Shown here piece by piece: positions 1 to 11,941 of a stretch of 64,000 nt of DNA. The stretch's first letter is position 1, and each line of letters begins with the position of its first letter. The stretch is from Mytilus edulis. Taxonomy: Eukaryota; Mollusca; Bivalvia; Mytilida; Mytilidae. A model generated the notes under the pieces. The model searched no databases and was not told the origin of the DNA. It saw only the letters and a list, made by a program, of their open reading frames with translations. Position numbers and translations under genes: made by a program. The stretch spans positions 96,833,917 through 96,897,916 of the forward strand of contig NC_092346.1 of NCBI RefSeq assembly GCF_963676685.1. The letters run 5' to 3'.

Positions 1-10
1 TTGCTGAAAA

Positions 11-300
11 CGTAGTAAGATCGCGGTATGGACGTAGTATAATCGTGGTAAGAACGTGTTTTAATCGCAGTAAGATCGTGTTGCAATCGGATAACTCGTG
101 GTATGGTCGTAGTAAGAACGTGAAGAGCGTAGAAAGATCTTGATAAGCGTAGTAAGGTCGCAGAATAAGCGCGATGAGAAGCATCGTGAAAGCGAAGAAA
201 ATTTACATTTTCATGCCGCTCATACCGCGACCTCACCACGATGTAAATTTGTTTTAGATCGCGGAAAGCATGATGCGATCATGGTCTAGTGGGACTGGGG
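11..300. repeat. Degenerate 11-bp tandem array that switches strand
   Basis: From base 11 the sequence reads as consecutive 11-bp units of the form CGTAGTAAGAT / CGCGGTATGGA / CGTAGTATAAT, with substitutions and small indels, to about base 195. After the spacer around 197-212 (GAAAATTTACATTTTC) the same motif appears in reverse complement (CATACCGCGACCTCACCACG). The last recognisable unit lies near 250-280. The array probably continues upstream of the window. There is no coding potential. Confidence 0.8.
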
Positions 301-565
301 CTTAACTTAGTTATTTTAGCATTACTCATGCTTGTTAACTATTTTAATAGGATAGGTACTCATGTATTCATGGTTTCAAGAGATTAATTAGTTAATACCA
401 TAACAAAATATTCACGTTTTATTAACATTTTCTTTTCTGGACATTGGTTCACGAATAATGCATTTTGCACGCAGTCAGTTTATTATATTTTAGACAAAGA
501 GAGTGTTAAAAAATTATAAAATAAATATATAATTGTTCTTAAACACAAGTACATGTACAAATATC

Positions 566-1039
566 TGACCTGAAATTCAGACCAATCGGGCAACTTGTTG
601 TTGGGCTGCTGCCCCTGAATTGGTAATTTTAAGAAAATTTCAGGCATTTTGGTCGTTATCTTGAATATTATTATAGATAGAGATAAACTATAAATTGCAA
701 TAATGTACAGCAAAGTAAGAGCTACAAGTAAGTCATCTTGACCAAAGTGGTCTACTGACCCCTTAATGAGTTATTGTCCTTTATAGTCAACTTTTTACAA
801 TTTTCAAAAAATTTTGGAAATTTTTATAAATTTATTTTCCACTGTCACTTCTGGGCCAACTTTATTATAGATAGAGATCATTGTAAGCAGCAAGATTGTT
901 CAATAAAGTAAGATCTACGAACACATCACCAACACCAAAACACAATTTTGTCATGAATCCATCTGTGTCCTTTGTTTAATATGCACATAGACCAAGGTGA
1001 GCGGCACAGGCTCTTTAGAGCCTCTTAAAGAGCCTCTAG
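566..1039 (+). repeat. 3' fragment of a family G (HINE/pearl-like) element
   Basis: It matches the core unit and 3' end of the complete element at 1744-3884. The shared parts are the '..CTGCCCCTGAATTGGTAATTTTAAG..' block, the 'GACCAAGGTGAGCGRCACAGG' block, and the terminal hairpin GGCTCTTTAGAGCC followed by CTAG. Here the terminal hairpin arm is duplicated (CTCTTAAAGAGCC) before CTAG at 1036-1039. The 5' hairpin and microsatellite are absent, so this is a truncated or older copy. Confidence 0.75.
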
Positions 1040-1743
1040 TTCACGTTTGTATTGTGCAGACCACTGCAAACGGGACCGATCACGCATCGATCTACGCATA
1101 GCTACGTATATAGCCGTTTTAAGTACGGATCGACACGATTCGCTACGTATATTGCCGTTTCGCTAAGTTTTGTAAACGTATCAAAACGGGATAGCTGAAA
1201 CGTGATAGTGTGACTGTATAAAAATTAGGTACTTTTTTTTAAATATTAATGCAATTATTCAGTTCTTACTTTTGGTATTATTAAAATTATGTTCGCAGAG
1301 GCTTTCGAATAAAAAAAACACTGTGTATTTTGTATTGCTATACAGGTATAAACATTTAAGGTCCTACATCTATATTTTGATGTCTTTACTTACGTTTTGG
1401 CGTTGCACAAGATCATGTGTATCTCTGACTTTTTATAACGTCTTTACGCTGCGTCCACTGGATGTATAATCTTGGATATATGATATCGTTTGTTCTGAGG
1501 AGAGACTAAGACGCTTATAATTTAGCAATAGTTTTTACAAGTGAATTCTTTAAATAGTATTCAAAGCTATTATAGAAAAATCCTACAACTTTTTTTATAT
1601 CACTAACAATGGTGTATTGAATTAATACATTATATCAAGCTATGGTTAAATCTCCCTTAGAAACCCCTTCACACAGCTTATATCAATCATATTGGTTTTT
1701 ATAAGTACATTTATCCTGAAAATTTAAAACTGAATAGATTTTT
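1040..1743. other. Intergenic, no gene; short CpG-rich duplication
   Basis: No coding exon was recognised. Around 1097-1165 a block of about 26 bp with the core 'GCTACGTATAT.GCCGTTT' occurs twice, about 43 bp apart, in locally CpG-rich sequence. The remainder is AT-rich without clear structure. The 65-codon open frame at 1272-1469 has no recognisable domain. Confidence 0.5.
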
Positions 1744-3884
1744 AGCTCACCTGGCCCGAAGGGCCAAGTGAGCTTTTCTCATCACTTGGCGTCCGGCGTC
1801 CGTCGTCGTCCGTCGTCGTCGTCCGTCGTCGTCCTGCGTTAACTTTTACAAAAATCTTCTCCTCTGAAACTACTGGGCCAAATTTAACCAAACTTGGCCA
1901 CAATCATCATTGGGGTATCTAGTTTAAAAATTGTGTCCGGTGACCCCGCCAACTAACCAAGATGGCCGCCATGGCTATAAATAGAACATAGGGGTAAAAT
2001 GCAGTTTTTGGCTTATAACTCAAAAACCAAAGCATTTAGGGCAAATCTGACATGGGGTAATATTGTTAATCAGGTTAAGATCTATCTGCCCTGAAATTTT
2101 CAGATGAATCTGACATTCCGTTGTTAGGTTGCTGCCCCTGAATTGGTAATTTTAAGGAAATTTTGTTGTTTTTGGTTATTATCTTGAATATTATTTCAGA
2201 TAGAGATAAACTGTAAAAAGCAATAATGTTCAGCAAAGTAAGATCTACGAATAAGTCAACATGACCAAAATGATCAGTTGACCACTTTAGGAGTTATTGC
2301 CCTTTATAGTCAATTTTTAACCATTTTTCGTAAATCTTAGTAATCTTTTAGAAAAATCTTCTCCTCTGAAACTGCTGGGCCAAATTATTTGAAACTTGGC
2401 CACAATCATCATTGGGGTATCTAGTTTAAAAATTGTGTCCGGTGACCCCGCCAACTAACCAAGATGACCGCCATGGCTATAAATAGAACATAGGGGTAAA
2501 ATGCAGTTTTTGGCTTATAACTCAAAAACCAAAGCATTTAGGGCAAATCTGACATGGGTTAATATTGTTAATCAGGTTAAGATCTATCTGCCCTGAAATT
2601 TTCAGATGAATCTGACATTCCGTTGTTAGGTTGCTGCCCCTGAATTGGTAATTTTAAGGAAATTTTGTTGTTTTTGGTTATTATCTTGAATATTATTTCA
2701 GATAGAGATAAACTGTAAAAAGCAATAATGTTCAGCAAAGTAAGATCTACGAATAAGTCAACATGACCAAAATGATCAGTTGACCACTTTAGGAGTTATT
2801 GCCCTTTATAGTCAATTTTTAACCATTTTTCGTAAATCTTAGTAATCTTTTAGAAAAATCTTCTCCTCTGAAACTGCTGGGCCAAATTATTTGAAACTTG
2901 GCCACAATCATCATTTGGGTATCTAGTTTAAAAATTGTGTCCGGTGACCCCGCCAACTAACCAAGATGACCGCCATGGCTATAAATAGAACATAGGGGTA
3001 AAATGCAGTTTTTGGCTTATAACTCAAAAACCAAAGCATTTAGGGCAAATCTGACATGGGGTAATATTGTTAATCAGGTTAAGATCTATCTGCCCTGAAA
3101 TTTTCAGATGAATTGGACAACCTGTTTTTGGGTTGCGGCCCCTGAATTGGTAATTTTAAGGAAATTTTGCTGTTTTTGGTTATTATATTGAATATTATTA
3201 TAGATATAGGTAAACTGTAAACAGCAATAATGTTCAGCAAGGTCAGATTTACAAATAAGTCAACATGACCAAAATGGTCAGTTGACCTCTTTAGGAGTTA
3301 TTGCCCTTTAAAGTCAATTTTTAACCATTTTTCGTAAATTTTATATATCTTTTACTAAAATCTTCTTCTCTGAAACTGCTGTGCCAAATTGATCCAAACT
3401 TGGCCACAATCATCTTTGGGGTTTCTTGTTTAAAAAATGTGTCTGGTGACCTGGCCATCAAACCAAGATGGCCGCCACGGCTAAAAATAGAACATAGGGG
3501 TAAAATGCAGTTTTTGGCTTATAACTCAAAAACCAAATAATTTAGAGAAAATCTGACATGAAGTAAAATTGTTAATCAGGTCAAGATCTATCTGCCCTGA
3601 AATTTTCAGATGAATTGGACAACCTGTTTTTGGGTTGCGGCCCCTGAATTGGTAATTTTAAGGAAATTTTGCTGTTTTATATTGAATATTATTATAGATA
3701 TAGGTAAACTGTAAACAGCAATAATGTTCAGCAAAGTAAGATCTACAAATAAGTCAACATGAACGAAATGGTCAATTGACCCTTGTAGGAGTTATTGACC
3801 TTTGTAGTCAATTTTCAATCTGCTTCCTTTGTTTAATATTCACATAGACCAAGGTGAGCGACACAGGCTCTTTAGAGCCTCTAG
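1744..3884 (+). mobile_element. Family G: non-autonomous Helentron/pearl-like element, complete
   Basis: The 5' end is a hairpin of 31 bp (AGCTCACCTGGCCC-GAA-GGGCCAAGTGAGCT, 1744-1774). A GTC/GTCGTC-rich microsatellite follows (about 1791-1840), then about four head-to-tail core units of about 502 bp (the anchor CCTCTGAAAC occurs near 1861, 2363, 2865 and 3366). The 3' tail ends in the hairpin GGCTCTTTAGAGCC (3866-3879), one T, and CTAG (3881-3884) followed by T. This layout matches what is known of bivalve 'pearl' elements and Helentron-associated elements (HINEs), which end in a stem-loop plus CTRR-T. There is no Rep/helicase coding, so it is non-autonomous. Assignment to Helentrons is an inference from termini. 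No target duplication was looked for, since Helitrons make none. Confidence 0.75.
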
Positions 3885-4827
3885 TTTAGTCCTCACTTTC
3901 TTAAGAAAAAAATTAAAATCTTAGAGTACTGTCACAAAAAATGGATAATGACCCTAGCCTGCAGTTCAGTGGTACACAACTAAAATTTCAACAAAATATT
4001 GTAGTAGTTGTTAAATGATAGAATTCAGTTAAATTTTAAATTTCAACTTTAATCAAATGTTTTGATTGAGAAGGTGCAGATCTCTTCCATTTGTCCAAAT
4101 TGACTCCATGGTGAATTCTTAACTAAGGAAATGAAATTACATTAAACAACAATTGATTGCAATATTGTCAAACTTTCTACATGTTCTACCTGTTCTTTTG
4201 TTCATTTTTTCCATGTAGACTATCAAAAGTTCCCCCCCCTCCCCCAATTTTTTTTTTAAACAATGGTCGTCTTTCACCTCAGAGCTCTTCAGCTCTTTGA
4301 TTAAAATAAAATAGTAGCAGTTTGACGTCAAAAGCACATTTGCATATTTACAAGTCTGAGTATTTGCACTGATTAATTTGATGAACTACGACCTTTTAAT
4401 AGTATCTCTACTCTTCATTAACAAAGTTCATTTTTCCCTTTTCATGTTTTCTTCCGGCTGCTGACATGTCGAGATATATAAATTTAACAACAAAAGTTGA
4501 TAACGGGGTTTCGTTTATGACATCAATACTTTAAATATTCGGATATTGTAAGTAAAACAATTCATTGTAGTGCAAGTGAAACGATTCAGGGCCGTTGTTT
4601 GGCTTTTTTATTGTTAAAATGTATCATATCTTACCTGTTCAAATAAAATTTGCGCAAATAAAAATCAAAAATTGGCGCAAATGCCACCCAGTATAAATCT
4701 CAAACCAGAGAAAGCATACCAATACAACGTCACATGGTATTTTTTAATCGATCAACTCCGATAATACGTTACGACACCATAGTCAAAATCATCAGATTCT
4801 GAAATTTTTTAATGATAAAATTAACAA
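3885..4827. other. Intergenic, nothing recognised
   Basis: AT-rich sequence without an identifiable exon or repeat family. It contains a short poly-C/poly-T run near 4227-4255. Confidence 0.5.
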
Positions 4828-4895
4828 TGGAAATGGGGAATGTGTCAAAGAGAAAACAATCAGACCAAAGAGCAGAAGGCCACCAATACATTTAT
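4828..4895 (-). repeat. Family A repeat, first part (interrupted by the LINE)
   Basis: The sequence from GGAAATGGGGAATGTGTCAA through GCAGAAGGCCACCAATAC is the reverse complement of the family A end seen at 55570 and 28175. It breaks off at 4895 with the 12-mer CAATACATTTAT, which recurs at 7925-7936 where family A resumes. Confidence 0.8.
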
Positions 4896-6696
4896 TTTGA
4901 AAGAAATTAAATCTGGTATTGTAAAACCACTTACTTTGTTATTCAATTTTTCACTGAAACTCAAAAGGGTTCCATGTGCATGGAAACTTTCCCATGTCAC
5001 TCCTATTTTTAAGGGAAAGGGAAGTTGTCATGATCCAGTTAATTACCTACCTATTTCGCTTACAAGTATCATATCCGAAATTATGGAGAAAATTTTATTC
5101 AAGCATTTGTTTAATTACATGAAAGATCACAATTTATTATGTAAATTTCAATCTGGTTTTCAACCAGGTGATAGTACAGTAAACCAACTAGCAGAAATAT
5201 ATATAATACTATTATTTCCAATCTTGACCAAGGAAAAGATATTCGCTTTATTTTTTGCGATATTTCCAAAGCTTTTGACAAAGTTTGGCATGATGGTTTA
5301 CTATATAAATTGAAAGTTTTTGGTATCCATAGTAATTTAATTGATTGGATTGGAGATTACCTAGGTGACAGATGCCAGAAAGTTGTGTTGGATGGGTTTT
5401 ATTCATCTCAAAAAGGTACCAGTGCTGGGGTACCCCAAGGCTCGGTACTGGGTCCATTCCTTTTTTTAACTTATATTAATGATATAGTGGAAAATATGAG
5501 TAATCATATTAGATTATTTGCAGATGACACCTCTTTATATATATGCCATTATTGATGATGACTATGATACTGTTTCTATGTCTTTGACTGATGATCTTGG
5601 GAAAATTAAAACATGGGCTGAAAACTGGGCTGTAACCTTTAATCCCTCCAAAACAGAAACCCTTTTATTTTCTAGAAAAGATATCAATCCTCCACCTTTA
5701 TACTTTGGCATTGGAGGGGACCAAATAAAAGAAGTAAAAAGTCACTGTCACCTAGGTCTCAACTTTGAGAGTAAGGCTAATTGGAAATTACATATAAATG
5801 CAATTTATAAAAAAGCATGTTCTAGATTACATTTATTAAGACAAGTAAATTATAGTTTGGATCGAAATGTACTTATTACAATTTATACAGCATTTATTCG
5901 CCCTATTCTAGAATATGCAAACATTATATGGGATAATTGTACTTTACAAGAAGCTAACTTATTAGAAAGTGTTCAAATTGAAGCTGCTCGTATTATTACT
6001 GGTCTCCGACGTACAACTTCTCTTAAAAAATTATACACTGAAATAGGTCTTGAAAAAATATCAGACAGAAGGAAGAAGCATAAACTTACTACATTTTATA
6101 AAATAAAAAATGGATTTTCTCCAAGTTATATGATAGATTTATTAGAACCTTGTTTTCTCACACCGAATGATTACTATCTTAGGAGAGACTCTCAGAATTA
6201 TACCATCCCAAGGTGCAGAACAGTTTCATATTATAAAAGTTTCATACCATCTGTTGTTAAACTCTGGAATGAATTAGATACTAATGCTAAAACTGCTTTG
6301 TCGATTAACCAGTTCAAATCTGTACTTGATAAAATATATAAACCAGAAATTCCTCCTAAATATTTTTGTTCAGGTATAAGAAAATTTAATATTATTCATT
6401 GTCAATTACGAAACGATGCAAGTAATTTAAATTCTCACTTGTTTCATGATTTTTTGACAGAAGAACCTTCCTGTCCTAAATGTTTATATAAATGTGAAGA
6501 CAACCAACATTATTTTTTTGATTGTCCATCATACACTATTAACAGGATCACACTCCTTGATAAACTGTCTGCTTATGGAGTTGATATTGATTTAAACTTG
6601 ATACTATTTGGTGATCAATCTATGAGTATTGAAGACAATGGCCACAGACCACAATTAATTCCTCTATCAGTTCTTTATAACCTTTTGCATCATTAA
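4896..6696 (+). pseudogene. LINE reverse transcriptase, broken by frameshifts
   Basis: This is the remnant of the LINE ORF2, which in a working element would prime and copy its own RNA into the genome. Three overlapping open frames carry successive pieces. The first ends at 5313 and has the finger motifs PIFKGKG and the degenerate PVNYLPISL. The second is 5310-5555, with AGVPQGSVLGPFLF (RT palm) and FADDTSLY, the catalytic YADD-type motif. The third is 5518-6696 and carries the thumb region and a C-terminal Cys/His cluster (CPKC...H.FFDC), a knuckle usual in these LINEs. Frame changes fall near 5205-5310 and near 5540. The endonuclease domain is absent, so the copy is dead. The open frame beginning at 4840 includes 55 bases of host repeat and is not a real N-terminus. 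Confidence 0.88.
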
Positions 6697-7924
6697 AAAA
6701 ATTGCACCATGCACTTTTGTCCAATTTTTTGTGTGTGTAATGTATTGTCCTAGTCCAAATATATATCCAAAATTCAGAAAGATTGAAGCAATCACTTTTA
6801 CAAATTTAGCCAATACACATCCATACCCCTATTGACAAGTCAAGAGATGTTCCAAAAACTGTAAATATCACCTTTTTGCACTTGACCTAATCACTCATTC
6901 CATATCAAAATCAGTTAAAATACAACCTCCAAAAATTTATTTGACCTCCCTTCTTTCATTTCCACCCAAAAAGATTTAAGGAATGAGTGAGGAAAGGAAA
7001 GAAAAAAAATTAAGGAAAAATACACTCTAATTAAAAGGAACTATATTCGTGGACGAAAAGCGGGGTCATTAATTGTGGTCTTGAGCCAATGTGCAGATAG
7101 TTAAGGCTGTTCATGAATATATAAAAAATTCAGAGAGATTTGTATAATGAAATGTATTTTATAGTCCAAAACCCAATTAACTTTTACTTTGTATGTCTGT
7201 ATTTTATATTATATTAAGCTCTTAGACCCCAACCAGCTGAAAAATAATTAAAATTGAAACAAAAGTTATAATGAAACGACAGTACATTGAAATTAATATT
7301 CTTAAAGCTAAAAAGCTAATAAATGCACCTTTATTTCTATATCATTCATATATTTAATTTGTATATCTTTAATTTCTTAAATCTATTTTTTTTTCTTTTA
7401 TTATTAACATTCTAAATTCTTTTTATATTATTATAATTCTTTAATGTATCAATATGGTTACTACTCGTTGTCGTTTTTCTTCAGGTGCAATAATTTAGTA
7501 AAAATAAGTACATGATATCAAACATGTTGTTTTAAAATGAGTTATTAAATTTATTATTTTAGACAGCTGACTGGAGACCATTTAATTTAATGTGAGACCT
7601 CTAAATCAATGTTGGAGTATATAACCTAGAATACTAAAACTTCTTTTTCATAATTTATTATTTCATAATTTTTATGAGTTAACATTTGAAGCATTTTAAA
7701 ATAGTCATACTTTTGATCTGAGTTAACTATTTAAAATATCATTCCAGTCAGCTAAGAGGTATTTTTGAAAAATTAATTCTGTTTTGTCTTTATGTTTGTG
7801 TATGTGTTGCTTTGTTTGAATGTAATATATTGTACCTTGTTTTGTGGAGAGGGCTTACATAGGCTATGCCTGTTGCCCAATCCAATTCAATTTATTTGAA
7901 TAAAAAAAAAAATATTGTTTAAAC
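4896..7924 (+). mobile_element. 5'-truncated non-LTR retrotransposon (LINE) with target-site duplication
   Basis: The insertion is bounded by the direct repeat CAATACATTTAT (4884-4895 and 7925-7936), a plausible 12-bp target-site duplication. Outside it, a family A repeat is continuous across the insertion. The element starts inside the reverse transcriptase finger region with no endonuclease domain, as expected for a 5' truncation during target-primed reverse transcription. A 3' UTR of about 1.2 kb follows the stop at 6696. It ends near 7860-7912 with CAATTTATTTGAATA and an A run, typical of molluscan LINE tails. The clade is probably in the Jockey/CR1/L2 group, but I cannot fix it by eye. 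Confidence 0.88.
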
Positions 7925-8185
7925 TCAATACATTTATGTCTTCAATGCAGCGAAAACATCACGCACCTGGAGGCGCTCCTCAGCTGGCCCCTAAACAAAA
8001 ATGTGTTCTTATTCAGTAAAAATGAACGTAATACTAAACTCTAACACATATAAATGAACTAAAATGAAAATCATACAAAGACCAGAGGCTCCTAGCTTCG
8101 GATAGGCGCAAATATGCGGCGGGATTAAACATGTTTAGTGATATCTCAACCCTCCCCTTTACTTCTAGCCAATGTAGAAAAACAC
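7925..8185 (-). repeat. Family A repeat, second part (right of the LINE)
   Basis: It continues family A in reverse complement: GTCTTCAATGCAGCGA, CTCAGCTGGCCCCTAAAC, CAGAGGCTCCTAGCTTCGGA, GCGGGATTAAACATGTTTAG, and CTCAACCCTCCCCTT..AGCCAATGTAGAAA. The complete forward copy at 55225-55570 shows the same blocks in the opposite order. Confidence 0.8.
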
Positions 8186-9206
8186 AGCAATAACCATAGA
8201 ACAACTATGATTAAATACATGTATTTGCATAGAACAGGCAGAAACCCAGTTGAAATAGAACAAAAGAATCAAAGCTCTTTGTTAGAGAAGGCGATAAATG
8301 CTTACTGTAATGTTTACTATAATATAGTAACACAAATTTTAAAAGTTAATAGAAACAAATAAAATGGCAATTTTCTTCTCAATTACAAAGTGTTTTATTT
8401 TAAAAACACCATGTGCATTAAGTTTTCAATTTATCTATTACATAGTAATGCAGAACAATTAGATATCAAGTCGACGACATGGGTATCTATCAAGTTGGAT
8501 GTAGAAAATGCATAACCTCCGATTTTTTTTTTAAATTACCACGGACGGAGAACATATCAATCTATTAGTTCAGTAATTTTCGTGTCTGCCCTTCCATTTT
8601 GTGACTCAAGAAAAAATTCCAAAAAAAAGGTAACAATTGTATCGAAAAAAGAAAATCGTGTGCACCTTTTTATGTTAGGGCGTGTTTGAAGTGTATATTT
8701 TGCCTTTAAAACGTACAAAGCAAGAGTATTTGATATATCATCTCGCTTCAGATTCTATCATTTTTATATATCAAAGCTACAGGTTGACTTAATAACATAA
8801 AAGAATCACAGTACGAAAAGATGAAATATATGGGTCAAGTGAAATACCTATCTAATGAATCACAAAAAAGAGTAGGTGTGTTCGAATAGCTATTTTTAAT
8901 ACTAAAAGTACTTGACGACAGTCTTTTAAGTTGGATGATGAAAATGCATATCTTCGAAAGAAAATATAATTTTTGTGTTTGATAACTAGGTTTTTTTTAT
9001 CTTCAACCACTGAAAATGTTTAGTCTGCCCTCCCACGAAATATTTAATTAGAATTTTTTAAATGTTTAAGAATTTTCGAAAATTCCACCTGACAACCGAT
9101 CAGACAAAAGTTTTAAGTTGAATCAATGCAGACAAGATCATTAACTGATGCTTATTAGCTAGTATATACATTTGTCTTTTAAAATACAACTGACATTATA
9201 AGGATC
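8186..9206. other. Intergenic; weak ~440-bp degenerate duplication
   Basis: No gene was seen. A diverged pair of segments can be aligned by eye: AAGTTGGATG..GAAAATGCATA followed about 80-90 bp later by GTCTGCCCT, at about 8492-8600 and at about 8930-9030. Both are too diverged to name. The 74-codon open frame at 8138-8362 starts with a non-ATG codon inside family A and is not credible. Confidence 0.4.
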
Positions 9207-9380
9207 ATAGGCGGATCCAGGGGGCCCGGGCCCCCCCCTTTCGTGGGAAAAATTTGGTTGATTATATAGGGAATCATTGAAGCATGACTGGAGCGGGCGC
9301 GCCCCCCCCCTTTTTAGGTCAGTCAGCGGGCCCCCCCCCCCCCCCCCCCCCCCTTAGGAAAAGTTCTGGATCCGCCACTG
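9207..9380. mobile_element. Small MITE-like element with GC-rich core and 6-bp target duplication
   Basis: The ends are imperfect inverted repeats (CATAGGCGGATCCAG and CTGGATCCGCCACTG). The unit is flanked by AGGATC on both sides (9201-9206 and 9381-9386). The interior has long G/C runs, including a very long C run at about 9330-9353, within otherwise AT-rich DNA. Similar poly-C elements with GGATCCGCC ends are familiar in bivalve sequence. It encodes nothing. Confidence 0.75.
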
Positions 9381-9646
9381 AGGATCGTCATGATGCTATG
9401 TGGATTAATTACACCTTATGTAAGAATCCGGGGTTTTGATTGGTTGATAGCCAGTGTATTTTTTACCAATTTACTGTTATCAAATGAATATCGTTCATTT
9501 TTAACTCCGCCGGGGTATTTGCTAAAAGGATATGCCTTTTTTACCCTCTCTGCCGTGGTATTTGCCAAAAAATACTCTATCCGACTGGACTCTTGTAACG
9601 TCACGATCATCAATGCGTTTTAGTACATTAACATTCGGTGTAATTA

Positions 9647-9791
9647 AACAGATATATCATGTTCTTGAGGGGTATTTGCCAAAAATACCAGTCTTGAGAA
9701 TGAATTTCCCTCGCCTTACGGCTCGTGAAATTTAACATTCACTCGACTGGTATTTTTCGCAAATACCCCTCCTTAACATGATATATCTGTT
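9647..9791. repeat. Foldback (imperfect palindrome), ~57-bp arms
   Basis: The left arm starts AACAGATATATCATGTT (9647-9663) and the right arm ends with its exact reverse complement (9775-9791). Each arm also holds a GGGGTATTTGCC/GAAAAATACCAGTC block, and the centre lies near 9710-9730. Further partial copies of GGTATTTGCCAAAAA lie just upstream (about 9513 and 9558), so the foldback may be part of a larger repeat. Confidence 0.7.
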
Positions 9792-11941
9792 CAAAATTTA
9801 TCGGTTTTCAATAGCAAAATTGGCAGCGCGTCATCCCTACAATGGCTTCCATTTCTACGATTGTGAAAATGAACTGGCGTAATGTGGAGATAATTTTGAC
9901 GAAGTAGAATCCTGACTGAGAACAAAAAAGAAATTTAAAATATCGAAATTTTCATAATAAGTAAATAGACTAAACATTCAGACGTTAATTGCAATTGCGC
10001 GCGAACCAAATAATTACGAATTTAAATGATCACAAAAGATGTGTTACGTGTGAATAGTGATTATAATCGAGAAAATGTATTTAAATTCTTCCTGTTTGAC
10101 GCGACTATTTAAAAAGATGAATAAGAAAAGAATATAATAAAGTACAGATATTTAACACGCAATAAGCAGAGCGAGATTTCTTTACACGGATGATAGGAAC
10201 AGATCATAATCTATCCCAGTATGAATTGAACTGAATAAGATGACATTTCACGGGTTTATAAATACAGTTCATTCAGGTTTAAAGCTGTGAAGACACATTC
10301 AAATGTAAGTACGTACTTATTATATATTTCTTATATCCATATTTCACTAGCATAATGATACATAGAAATGAATACTTGTACATGTAAACAGATGAATGGC
10401 TTATTATACTGCACGTTTTGGCTATTGTGTATAACAATATGCAACCTAAACATGTTACGAGACGACAACTTATCAATTTAAATGTATAAATATAGGCTAT
10501 CCATTGGACCAGAATACTATACTTTGGGTTAAGACAGGGGAGAGAAATATCTCGCAAACTCTGTCAAAATTTGGACAATTTTCAAACCGGCCTACCTGCT
10601 TCCCTTCGTTCTGGTTTCTCTATTGATGTTGGTCATTGGTTGAGGTTTATGACTCCTTCTGTAGTCGTGTGAAATACGAAATTTTCAAACTGCAAAAGTA
10701 TCAAAAAAAACCAAATAAGATGAATAATAGAGATGGGCCATCTTGTACATATCCATGGTGAAACTTCGTGCAAAGCTTTATTATATATTATTTATTGTTT
10801 AAAACAAGGGGATTTGTGGCATATAAAACCAAGATTTTTGTAGAAAATCTACAGACTTTAATATTTTTGTTATGAAATTTCAAACATAGATTACACATTT
10901 GTTTTCTATGGTGTACTAGCGTTTATTGCATACAAAACGTCATAAACAACCTTGAAATTCCAAACTGAAAAGAACTCGTGCTGAGTCACTTATGTCGAGC
11001 ACATTCTAGAATCTGTACTTGAAGTAGTCCAAATTTATATTTGTTTTAAAACCAATTCCTAAATTTATAATCTTGTTTTAAGGAAACATCATTGCTGTAT
11101 AATATGGTTTAATCTCACAAAAAAATACCATGACATTTACCTTGTTTAGAAGACAATCGAAAGAAAAGCCTTTAACTGTTTGTATATTTGTCATACCAAA
11201 TATTACAGAACACATTTTGCACCAGGAGGTCGTGCATTTATTTTTCTTGAATTATATTAAAATGCCGTTACATTTGTAATATTTCTTTTAGTTCAGTTTT
11301 CTAAATACATTTCTGTTGATTTTCCAATCTCTAAGAAGTTGAATTACTCTACGCATGTTTTTCAAAAGATGTAACATTTGTCAAAAACAAAACAGTTATG
11401 AGACACTTTCGAGCTCATTGTCTCCCGTAGTACACGTTTAGCGAAGATCAAGCTTACAAGTTTATTCCGATAACCTGTGTGATTACAATGGTATACAGAA
11501 AAAAAAGACAAACGCAACAAAGTCACCCTCTGTCACAACAATGGTGAAACATGAGATTTACATAGAAATATGTGAACAGACGAATATCATGAATTATATC
11601 ACTTCAGAAAGAATATATTTCAATACCTATCCAGGCTAATACTAGCCCGGTACTGTCAGTGCTGTTGACTCACCATACATGTAATTATTGTGTTTCTGTG
11701 TGTAACGTTATAGACACCTTTCTATTACAAGCTTGAAGTCGTGAAGGTATAGTACACAGAATAATGACCATTATAAATATATTAGAACGGTATTAAACAG
11801 AAGTACGCCCCTCAAGCTAAATTTCAAAATAGTGAATTGTAACTTCAACGAATAAAAGATATAAAATGTTTATAAATTGCGTATTATTCTTTACTGAATT
11901 TATTACCATAATGTGTATATTAAAGCGGATATCAACATAGA
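9792..11941. other. Upstream region of the methyltransferase gene; nothing else recognised
   Basis: AT-rich sequence with no recognisable exon or repeat family. The promoter and 5' UTR of the gene that starts at 11942 should lie in its distal part, but no unambiguous TATA box or transcription start can be assigned. Scattered short open frames here have no domain features. Confidence 0.4.

Noticed and set aside
4840..4895. N-terminus of the first LINE open frame
   Set aside because: These bases belong to the flanking family A repeat, upstream of the LINE insertion point marked by the 12-bp target duplication.
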